This document shows positions 1 through 4,930 of a DNA stretch of 5,030 bases, piece by piece (the stretch's first letter is position 1; each line of letters opens with the position of its first letter). This DNA is from Candidatus Altimarinota bacterium (GTDB taxonomy: Bacteria; Patescibacteria; JAEDAM01; BD1-5; UBA2023). The stretch is taken from contig JAGYHI010000056.1 in NCBI GenBank assembly GCA_018457335.1, positions 1-5,030 on the forward strand, written 5' to 3'. The notes beneath the pieces were generated by a model. It had not been told where the DNA came from, searched no databases, and saw nothing but the letters and a program-made list of their open reading frames with translations. A program made the translations under genes and the position numbers.

Positions 1-1347
1 CATCGCCTTTAAAATACCATCTTCTCGCATCAATATCAAATCTCATTTTCGTGCAATTTCGACAATTTCTTTTGGTCATTTTCCTTCTCGAATCGCTTTG
101 CGAATTTCCGCATTAAAGGTTAAAACTTCAAAAATACCAATTCGTCCTTGATGTCCAGTCATTCCACATTCACTACATCATTTAGATTTATAGAGTGTAT
201 ACTTTTTCTTTTTGAGCATGACACCAGCAATTCCAATATCTTTGAGCATATATTTTATCATATCGATTTCATCTGGCCCAGCCTCGTAGGCTTCACGACA
301 GTGTGGACAAAGTTTTCGTACGAGTCGCTGAGCGATAATAACATCGAGCCCACTGGCGAGAATATAATTTGCAAGCCCCATATTCATGAGTCGTTCAATG
401 GTTTCACTGGCCGTTTTTGTATGGAGTGTCGAGAAGACAAGATGACCGGTCATTGCTGCTTGCATCGCGATAGTCGCCGAGTCGAGATCTCGAATCTCAC
501 CAATCATTATGACATCAGGATCTTGACGCATTAGTGCTTTGAGTCCAGTCGCATAGGTATAATTTGCACTTTCATCGACCTCACTTTGGACAACTCTGGG
601 CAGTTCATATTCGACTGGATCTTCGAGTGTGATAATTTTCTTCTCTGGAGTATTGAGTTTTGTGAGCATTGAATAGAGAGTAGTTGTTTTACCACTTCCT
701 GTCGGCCCCGTCACGAGGATTGTACCATTTTTTCTTTGGAGAGCTTTTTCGATTTGTCGCTTTGCAATCCACATAAATCCGAGATCATCAATATCTGGAA
801 TAGATTTTGTCGAGTCAAGAATACGACAAACGACATTTTCCCCGTATTGTGTCGGGAGTGTCGAGATACGCACATCAATTTTCCCTTTTTCATTGTGGAT
901 TCGATATTTTCCGTCTTGTGGAATTGTTGTGATATTGAGTTTGAGGTCACTTTTATATTTGAGACGCTCCAAAATGAGTTTATATTCTCGGGTAGATACG
1001 ATACTGATAGTCTCTAATTCACCGTCAATACGAAGGCGTATGTAAACCCCTTTTTCTCGACAGTCATAGTGAATATCTGATGAACTAAGCTCAAGAGCGC
1101 TTGTCGTGATAAAGGCGAGCATACTATCGCTATCTTGTTTTTTTAAAAAATCGTGAATTTGTGCGTCGATTTTTTTAAAGGTTTCAATATGGCTTTTGTT
1201 TTTGGTTTGATTTTGAGCTTTTATTATAGCATCTTGAAAATCGTCCTCATTTTTAATATTTCCAATGAGCGCCGTATCACTTTCTACATTTAAAGCAATT
1301 TTGTTTGGATCTTTCACGATGTCTTTGAGTTTTTTGTTATCTGCCAT
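1..1347 (-). CDS. pilB: Type IV pilus assembly / type II secretion ATPase, PilB/GspE family (3' end off window; UGA = Gly)
   Basis: This is a cytoplasmic hexameric ATPase that powers pilin polymerisation or pseudopilus extension. At least 449 residues are visible and the frame is still open at base 1. Seen: Walker A GPTGSGKTT at 214-222, Asp box ITLEDPVEY at 239-247, Walker B region DPDVIMIGEIRD at 276-287, His box GHLVFSTLHT at 301-310. A tetracysteine zinc site (Cys347, Cys350, Cys391, Cys394) marks the PilB/GspE branch rather than PilT. Codons 390, 424 and 435 are TGA (bases 178-180, 76-78, 43-45). Read as glycine they restore the zinc knuckle, followed by GRIGIFEVL and the family-typical MREDGILKA; under the standard code the protein stops at 389, inside the zinc site. 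Only about 75 residues precede the core, so a full MshEN-type N-terminal domain seems absent. ATG at 1345-1347 is the first start in frame. PilB versus GspE is not resolved. Confidence 0.93.
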
Positions 1348-1370
1348 AGATAAATAAAGTTATCTTTCCT

Positions 1371-1399
1371 ATCATAGCACATTTTTTTATTTTTTGCAA
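1371..1399 (-). promoter_or_regulatory. Sigma70-type promoter candidate for the pilB-like gene
   Basis: On the minus strand, TTGCAA (1394-1399) lies 17 bp from TATGAT (1371-1376), and the -10 carries an upstream TG (extended -10, TGCTATGAT). Transcription would start near 1364-1366, leaving a leader of roughly 17-20 nt before the ATG. That leader has no Shine-Dalgarno at normal spacing; a GGAAAG lies at its very 5' end. Prediction is by consensus only. Confidence 0.5.
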
Positions 1400-1409
1400 A
1401 TATTATTTC

Positions 1410-1437
1410 TTGATTTTCTTAAAAATATATCTATAAT
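1410..1437 (+). promoter_or_regulatory. Sigma70-type promoter candidate for the RNHCP gene
   Basis: TTGATT (1410-1415), a 16-bp spacer and a perfect TATAAT (1432-1437). The predicted start near 1443-1445 gives a leader of about 13 nt for the ATG at 1457, or an essentially leaderless transcript for the in-frame ATG at 1445. It is back-to-back with the minus-strand pilB promoter candidate. Confidence 0.5.
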
Positions 1438-1456
1438 CATTTTTATGTGATTTATT

Positions 1457-1762
1457 ATGCGAAATGAAACTTTTATCTGTCTTCATTGTCAAGGCGAGGT
1501 TTCCCTACATCCAAGCGGAAGTGCGAGAAATCATTGTCCGCATTGTCTCTATTCTCAGCATCTCGATGCAGATATTCCTTGAGATCGACTTTCTGACTGC
1601 AAAGGACTTATGAAGCCGATTGATTTTACTTACAAAAAAAATAAATGAGATATGATTCAGCACCAATGTGAAAAATGTGGAAAAACCATACTCAATAAGA
1701 CTGCTCCTGATGATAAATTTATAGAGTTTGTAAGGCAGAAAAATTCGGAGATGAGATTTTAA
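1457..1762 (+). CDS. RNHCP-domain zinc-ribbon protein, 101 aa (two UGA = Gly codons)
   Basis: A small protein with four Cys pairs or singles: CLHC at 8-11, RNHCPHC at 24-30, Cys52, and CEKC near 73-76. The [10 protein letters not shown] segment, the PGDR segment at 41-44, the KGLMKPIDF stretch and the CEKCG plus APDD end follow the RNHCP family (a Pfam domain named for that motif). The molecular function of the family is not established; paired CxxC motifs suggest metal binding. TGA codons at 1580-1582 (residue 42, in PGDR) and 1646-1648 (residue 64, in KGDMI) fall on expected glycines. Under the standard code the frame breaks into pieces of about 41 residues or fewer, so ordinary callers miss it. 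Start at 1457 is preferred; an in-frame ATG at 1445 followed by TGA would add MGFI. No Shine-Dalgarno. Stop is TAA. Confidence 0.88.
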
Positions 1763-1826
1763 ATATTAGAAAGAAGATAAATTTTTAGGATTTAGAATCA
1801 AGAATTAAAAATTAAAATCAAAATAG

Positions 1827-1845
1827 TTTTCCTTAGCAAGGGAAA
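1827..1845. repeat. Short inverted repeat
   Basis: TTTTCCTT and AAGGGAAA flank the loop AGC: 7 Watson-Crick pairs plus one T-G pair. It has no T run after it, so it is a poor terminator for the upstream gene. The sequence just after (TGTCCGAAGAACA) is also partly self-complementary. It sits at the start of the repeat cluster. Confidence 0.45.
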
Positions 1846-1890
1846 TGTCCGAAGAACAAAGAGGTTCCTGAAAAAACAAGACTTAAAAAT

Positions 1891-1980
1891 CGTCACCCGC
1901 GAGGAGCGAGAGCGACGAAGCAATCTCTGATTACAGACTTTGAGATCGCCACGCTCCGTTTCGCTCCGCTCGCGATGACG
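1891..1980. repeat. 90-bp imperfect palindrome, GC-rich
   Basis: It opens with CGTCACCCGCGAGGAGCGAG and closes with CGCTCCGCTCGCGATGACG, which are near reverse complements with a few mismatches and single-base gaps. The centre has a second pairing, GCAATCTC (1919-1926) with GAGATCGC, around a loop of about 14 nt. As a transcript it would fold into one long hairpin. It resembles the GTCATTGCGAGGAGC-type repeats scattered through many bacterial genomes; that comparison is from memory. Confidence 0.7.
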
Positions 1981-2006
1981 GACTTGGAGGCTTTGAACTG
2001 AAAATT

Positions 2007-2033
2007 GTCATTCTGAGCATTAGCGAAGAATCT
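2007..2033. repeat. Palindromic repeat unit, GTCATTCTGAGC type
   Basis: GTCATTCTGAGC is followed by GCGAAGAATCT, forming an imperfect hairpin around ATTA. It shares the GTCATTC start and GAATC end with the next units. Confidence 0.55.
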
Positions 2034-2061
2034 TCTAATTTTTCCAAAAAAAATAATACCT

Positions 2062-2088
2062 GTCATTCCCGCGCAGGCGGGAATCTAG
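2062..2088. repeat. Palindromic repeat unit, GTCATTCCCGC type
   Basis: ATTCCCGC (2065-2072) pairs perfectly with GCGGGAAT (2077-2084) around a 4-nt loop, framed by GTCA and CTAG. This is the cleanest unit of the cluster. Confidence 0.75.
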
Positions 2089-2121
2089 GTGAAAATATCT
2101 TATTTGGATGCTAATCCTGCA

Positions 2122-2151
2122 CTGGATCCCCGGGTCAAGCCCGAGGATGAC
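2122..2151. repeat. Palindromic repeat unit in inverted orientation
   Basis: ATCCCCGGG (2126-2134) pairs with CCCGAGGAT (2140-2148) with one C-A mismatch and a 5-nt loop. It begins with CTGG and ends with GATGAC, so its minus strand reads GTCATCCTCGGG... and matches the framing of the neighbouring units in opposite orientation. Confidence 0.7.
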
Positions 2152-2176
2152 AACTTGGGGACAAAAGACAGCATAT

Positions 2177-2204
2177 GTCATTCCGTGCTTGATACGGAAT
2201 CCAG
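2177..2204. repeat. Palindromic repeat unit, GTCATTCCGT type
   Basis: ATTCCGT (2180-2186) pairs perfectly with ACGGAAT (2194-2200) around a 7-nt loop, framed by GTC and CCAG. It is the last unit, about 90 bp before tilS. Confidence 0.7.
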
Positions 2205-2296
2205 CCAATAAATAAACTCCTTTTTTAAAAAATACCCCACTTCCTCTGTACTTTTTGCTATTAAAAAGATCAAAAAACCTCATTTTATTTTAATCT

Positions 2297-3307
2297 ATGC
2301 GCCTCAAAAAATTTCAAAACACACTCGAAACACTCCCAAAAAATACCTCACTCATTATTGCAGTCAGTGGAGGGGTTGATAGTATGATGCTTTTAGATGT
2401 ATGTTTGAAATCTTGGAAAAAAGATAAAATTTCCGTCGTTCATATCAATCATACTATCCGTTGAGCCGAATCTGATGCGGATGAAGAGTTTATTGCGGAA
2501 TTTTGCAATAAAGAAAATATACGATTTTTTAGTAAGAAATATAATATTCCAGCACTTGCAAAGTCTGAAAAAAACTCACTGGAAGCGACAGGACGAAAAT
2601 ATCGATATAAATTTTTTCAAGAGGTTTATGAGAGGATAAAAGGGAAGAATAAATATATTTTGACAGCACATCACCTCGATGATAGAATTGAAACTCTCAT
2701 TTTTAATCTTGCTCGTGGGACGACACTTGATGGTTTGATAGCTTTGCGAGAACAGGGGATTCACGAGATTTCTCCTGAAAAATCTTTTCAATTTTTTCGT
2801 CCATTTTTTCATATTTCAAAAAAAGAAATCTTAGAATATGCAAAAATTTGCAATATAAAATATCGAGAAGATAGTACAAATTTGGATGATTCTTATTTAC
2901 GAAATCATATCAGAAATAATATAATGCAAAATTTTGCAAAAATAAATCCAGAATATAAAAACTCGATTGATGCTTTTATGGAATATATTTCTGAACTTTC
3001 AAATGAGCAAAATACCGTGACAAAAAATTGGCTAAAAACACAAAATATAAAAAATAAAAAGCAATTTTCTAAATACGAAAATTCGCAATATATATTTTCA
3101 CGGGAAGATTTTCTGAAAGAAACCGTATTTTTTCAAAAGCAAATTTTCGCATTTATTTACAAACAAAAAAACAACTCTTCGCACGGGCTTTCGAAATCTC
3201 TCATCGATGAACTTTTACGATTTGTGAGTGATAAAAATTCCTTTGGGAAAAAAGAAATAAAAAATCTCTATATTGAGCGAAGGGGAGAATGGATTGTGAT
3301 TTTTTAA
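2297..3307 (+). CDS. tilS: tRNA(Ile)-lysidine synthetase TilS (one UGA = Gly)
   Basis: TilS converts C34 of the CAU-anticodon tRNA-Ile to lysidine using ATP and lysine, so that the tRNA reads AUA and accepts isoleucine; it acts in the cytoplasm and is normally essential. Seen in 336 residues: the PP-loop SGGVDS at 24-29, VVHINHTIRGAESDADEEF at about 47-65, AHHLDDRIET at 124-133, RPFFHISKKEI from about 168, and DSTNLDDSYLRNHIRN at 192-207, all typical of the N-type ATP pyrophosphatase domain. Codon 56 is TGA (2462-2464) in R-G-A-E-S-D, where homologues carry glycine. Under the standard code the N-terminal third with the PP-loop would be cut off, leaving only a fragment from a TTG at 2660. The remaining ~125 residues are very Lys/Asn-rich and short compared with E. 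coli TilS. ATG at 2297 is chosen because the PP-loop lies 24 residues in; no Shine-Dalgarno precedes it. Confidence 0.95.
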
Positions 3308-3315
3308 ATTTCCCC

Positions 3316-3342
3316 TTGCATTTTTAAAAATTTCTATATAAT
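3316..3342 (+). promoter_or_regulatory. Promoter candidate for rplK
   Basis: TTGCAT (3316-3321) and a perfect TATAAT (3337-3342), separated by a short 15-bp spacer. Transcription would start near 3349, giving rplK a leader of about 105 nt, far longer than the leaders predicted for pilB and the RNHCP gene. The -10 is convincing; the -35 is less so. Confidence 0.5.
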
Positions 3343-3412
3343 AGTCTTGCTTCTAATTTTTATTTCTTTCTCTTTTTCTCGGATTTTCCCGATACCGATG
3401 AGACTGAGGATA

Positions 3413-3438
3413 CACACTTTTTGTATTCAAAGCGTGTG
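3413..3438 (+). promoter_or_regulatory. Hairpin in the rplK leader, possible autoregulatory element
   Basis: CACAC (3413-3417) pairs with GTGTG (3434-3438), then after one T-C mismatch TTTTG (3419-3423) pairs with CAAAG (3428-3432), closing a TATT loop. It ends 17 nt before the rplK start. Further upstream, 3378-3410 contains TCGG/CCGA elements that could form a second stem. Ribosomal-protein operons are often controlled through such leaders, and the L11 operon of E. coli through binding of L1; whether this one does so is inference. Confidence 0.4.
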
Positions 3439-3455
3439 GTAAACTTTTTTATTTT

Positions 3456-3893
3456 ATGGCTAAAAAACCAAAGCAAATAATCAAGCTACAAATCAACGCT
3501 GGTCAGGCAAATCCTGCTCCACCGATTGGTACAGCTCTTGGGCCGACAGGTATCCAAATTGCAGACTTCTGTAAGCAATTCAACGACAAAACAAAAGATC
3601 AAATGGGGAAAGTTATTCCTACGGTTATCAATATCTACGAAGACCGATCATTTGACTTTTATACAAAACAACCACCAGCAACTTGGTTTATTAAAGATGC
3701 TCTCAAGCTTAAATCAGGTTCTGCTGAATCTCACAAGACAAAAGTTGGACACCTTACAAACGACCAACTCAAAGCAATCGCTGAGCAAAAAATGGCAGAT
3801 CTCAATGCAAATGATATCGAACATGCAATGTCTATGATTGCTGGGTCTGCTCGATCTATTGGTATCACTACTGATTTCGAACCAAAAAAATAA
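3456..3893 (+). CDS. rplK: 50S ribosomal protein L11
   Basis: L11 binds 23S rRNA in the GTPase-associated centre, where it helps factor-dependent steps of translation and is the site of thiopeptide action. At 145 residues it has full family length. Seen: [20 protein letters not shown] near the N-terminus with the proline-rich hinge, [20 protein letters not shown] in the N-terminal domain, and the C-terminal RNA-binding domain ending in [18 protein letters not shown] and GSARSIGI. It has no TGA codon: all its glycines use GGN. The start follows an AT-rich stretch without a Shine-Dalgarno. The usual partner rplA (L1) does not follow; a tRNA gene does, so the usual rplK-rplA pairing is broken here. 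Confidence 0.98.
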   Translation: MAKKPKQIIKLQINAGQANPAPPIGTALGPTGIQIADFCKQFNDKTKDQMGKVIPTVINIYEDRSFDFYTKQPPATWFIKDALKLKSGSAESHKTKVGHLTNDQLKAIAEQKMADLNANDIEHAMSMIAGSARSIGITTDFEPKK

Positions 3894-3895
3894 AA

Positions 3896-3914
3896 GAGAA
3901 TTTGTAAAATTCTC
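3896..3914 (+). terminator. Perfect 8-bp hairpin just after rplK
   Basis: GAGAATTT (3896-3903) and AAATTCTC (3907-3914) around the loop GTA, beginning two bases after the rplK stop codon. No T run follows, so it may protect or mark the mRNA 3' end rather than terminate by itself. Confidence 0.4.
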
Positions 3915-3920
3915 ACCATT

Positions 3921-3947
3921 TTCACTCGGGAAAAACTCCCGAGTGAA
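3921..3947 (+). terminator. Perfect 11-bp hairpin between rplK and tRNA-Glu
   Basis: TTCACTCGGGA (3921-3931) pairs with TCCCGAGTGAA (3937-3947) around AAAAC. It ends four bases before the tRNA. There is no U tract, so transcription may continue into the tRNA; the stem could act as a weak terminator or as a processing boundary for the tRNA 5' end. Confidence 0.45.
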
Positions 3948-3951
3948 GTAT

Positions 3952-4026
3952 GGCGCCATCGTCTAACGGCTAGGACGTGGCCCTCTCACGGCCAAAATCG
4001 GAGTTCGATTCTCCGTGGCGCTACCA
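3952..4026 (+). tRNA. tRNA-Glu (anticodon CUC)
   Basis: A complete cloverleaf of 75 nt with an encoded CCA. Acceptor GGCGCCA (3952-3958) pairs with TGGCGCT (4016-4022), with a G-U pair at 1-72. D arm 3961-3976; anticodon stem TGGCC/GGCCA (3978-3982, 3990-3994) around the loop CTCTCAC, anticodon CTC at 3985-3987. Variable loop AAAT. T stem CGGAG/CTCCG around TTCGATT; discriminator A at 4023. It reads GAG; a UUC-anticodon tRNA-Glu must lie elsewhere to read GAA. It is downstream of rplK on the same strand and may share its transcript. Confidence 0.95.
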
Positions 4027-4039
4027 GTTATAATTTCTC

Positions 4040-4068
4040 AAAATCTCTCAATTTTTGAGAGATTTTTT
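4040..4068 (+). terminator. Rho-independent terminator after tRNA-Glu
   Basis: TCTCTCAA (4044-4051) pairs perfectly with TTGAGAGA (4055-4062) around TTT, preceded by AAAA and followed by six T. This is the only classical intrinsic terminator in the window and probably ends the rplK / tRNA transcript. Confidence 0.85.
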
Positions 4069-4112
4069 ATTGATAAAATAAAGAAAAACTCACTTTTTCT
4101 AAAAACCAATCA

Positions 4113-4137
4113 TTTTTTTTTTTTTTTTTTTTTTTTT
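4113..4137. repeat. Homopolymer run of 25 T
   Basis: An uninterrupted T25 lies 60 bp upstream of the membrane-protein gene and just upstream of a TATAGA sequence (4156-4161) that could be a weak -10. If real, its length would be unstable and could affect spacing to a promoter. If not, it may be a sequencing or assembly artefact; both flanks look like the same recoded organism. Confidence 0.9.
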
Positions 4138-4197
4138 GCATTTTCCAAAAATTTGTATAGACTTGAAAGTGCTTTTATTTTTTAAATTTTTATACTT

Positions 4198-4758
4198 ATG
4201 CGTTCAGTTTATGATTATTTCGATGCAAATCCGGCGCGATTTGTTCGACAAAAGAGTATTATGAAATATGTTTGGTATATTCTTATGCTCGTGGCGATTG
4301 CAGTTGCAGTAAAGCCAGATTTTCTATCTTATATACCGGCTGATGTTCTTGCAAAAGTGCCAGCGGATATTCTTGCAAATACACTCATTATTCGTATTGC
4401 TTTTGGAGTTTTGGCTTTTATACTTTTTTTGACTGGATTTCTTACGGATGGTGGTGTCAAAAATAAAGAAACTGGTGGGACGATTGTGATGCGGCATTAT
4501 TACAAATTTAGTGATTCTGAAAATTTTCAAGCCATTACTGAGGCTTTTAAAAATGATGATTTTGCTTTTGTTGCCAGTTGTCCAGAAGATTGAGGGCAGT
4601 CATTTTGTCTTGAGATTTATGAAGATACTAAAGCAAAAATATTTTTCCTTGGACTTGGATTTTTGTTTGACGGTCCAGAAGATTTTGAATTTCAATTTAA
4701 AGAACTTAAAAAATCTGAGAGTCCAGAAAATTACAAATTGATTAAAAAAATGATTTAA
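4198..4758 (+). CDS. Unrecognised two-helix membrane protein, 186 aa (one UGA = Gly)
   Basis: No family is recognised. Two hydrophobic segments are visible, about 23-38 (YVWYILMLVAIAVAV) and 62-83 (LIIRIAFGVLAFILFLTGFL). Between them lies a small near-duplication, PADVLAK (47-53) and PADILAN (55-61). A basic N-terminus (RFVRQKSIMK) suggests both ends face the cytoplasm, with the ~100-residue C-terminal part soluble. Codon 132 is TGA (4591-4593); read as glycine the frame continues 54 residues to TAA through LEIYED, FFLGLGFLFDGPEDFEF and a Lys-rich end. Codon use and composition are the same on both sides of the TGA, which supports readthrough, although without a known family the glycine cannot be checked by homology. 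No Shine-Dalgarno; TATACT lies directly before the ATG. It stands alone between a terminator and a long hairpin. Confidence 0.8.
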
Positions 4759-4793
4759 TTTTTCAATAAAATCATAAATCATCAACCGAAAAT

Positions 4794-4835
4794 TTTTACA
4801 AAGAAACCCTATAATTATGGGGTTTCTTTGTAAAA
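4794..4835. terminator. 16-bp perfect hairpin after the membrane-protein gene
   Basis: TTTTACAAAGAAACCC (4794-4809) pairs with GGGTTTCTTTGTAAAA (4820-4835) around a 10-nt loop, TATAATTATG, which is itself partly palindromic. It lies 35 bp after the stop codon. A T run follows only after a gap (TATTTTTTAT from 4841), so it could be a terminator acting on either strand or an mRNA-end hairpin. Confidence 0.6.
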
Positions 4836-4862
4836 GTGTATATTTTTTATAAAAAAGTATTG

Positions 4863-4879
4863 TTTTTTTTTTTTTTTTT
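4863..4879. repeat. Homopolymer run of 17 T
   Basis: An uninterrupted T17 in an AT-rich, non-coding stretch near the window end. Confidence 0.9.
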
Positions 4880-4911
4880 GAATATACTTTAAATTACTTT
4901 ATTTAATAATC

Positions 4912-4928
4912 TTTTTTTTTTTTTTTTT
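4912..4928. repeat. Homopolymer run of 17 T at the probable chimeric junction
   Basis: An uninterrupted T17 immediately before the first Alu-like bases. It may mark where bacterial and human reads were joined through shared low-complexity sequence. No gene is seen between 4836 and this point. Confidence 0.85.
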
Positions 4929-4930
4929 CT

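Larger units (their letters stand above)
1763..2296. other. Intergenic region holding a cluster of palindromic repeats, no credible gene
   Basis: The first part (1763-1826) is AT-rich with simple motifs such as AATTAAAAATTAAAA and shows no coding signal. From 1827 to 2204 at least six inverted-repeat units follow one another, several richer in GC than the rest of the window; they are listed separately. Four of them (2007-2204) share GTCAT at one end and GATCC-, GAATC- or GGATC-like sequence at the other, with 26-34 bp between units. The last 90 bp lead into tilS and contain only a weak extended -10 (TGCTATTAA near 2256-2264) as a possible promoter. No U-rich terminator was found for the upstream gene. 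Confidence 0.7.

Noticed and set aside
148..534. Plus-strand ORF of 128 residues
   Set aside because: It is antisense to the well-supported PilB/GspE gene and has no recognisable motif.
178..1347. PilB-like protein ending naturally at base 178
   Set aside because: Stopping there would cut the zinc site between its Cys pairs, while clear family sequence continues to base 1 when TGA is read as glycine.
1827..2204. CRISPR array
   Set aside because: The units differ in length and sequence, each is itself a palindrome, and the gaps are not flanked by identical direct repeats.
2035..2283. 82-residue minus-strand ORF with LDSRLRGNDR and LGLDPGIQ
   Set aside because: It is a translation of the palindromic repeat cluster. 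Peptides like these are, to my knowledge, common misannotations of such repeats, and no domain or start signal supports a gene.
2462..2464. UGA as tryptophan (code 4), as selenocysteine, or as a sequencing error or pseudogene
   Set aside because: The positions call for glycine, not Trp or Cys; seven cases in four genes, all without frameshift, are too regular for errors or decay; and no SECIS-like need is apparent.
2660..3307. A separate 215-residue gene beginning at TTG 2660
   Set aside because: It is the C-terminal two thirds of TilS. The frame extends upstream through a TGA-encoded glycine to the PP-loop and an ATG at 2297.
3526..3959. Three ORFs overlapping rplK in other frames
   Set aside because: All are shadows of rplK, which matches L11 along its entire length.
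4511..4785. Small ORFs on both strands overlapping the 3' part of the membrane-protein gene
   Set aside because: They lie in AT-rich sequence in other frames and show no features; the frame of 4198-4758 explains the region better.
4836..4930. Start of a further bacterial gene
   Set aside because: The stretch is nearly all A and T with two T17 runs, has no open frame of note and leads into Alu sequence.
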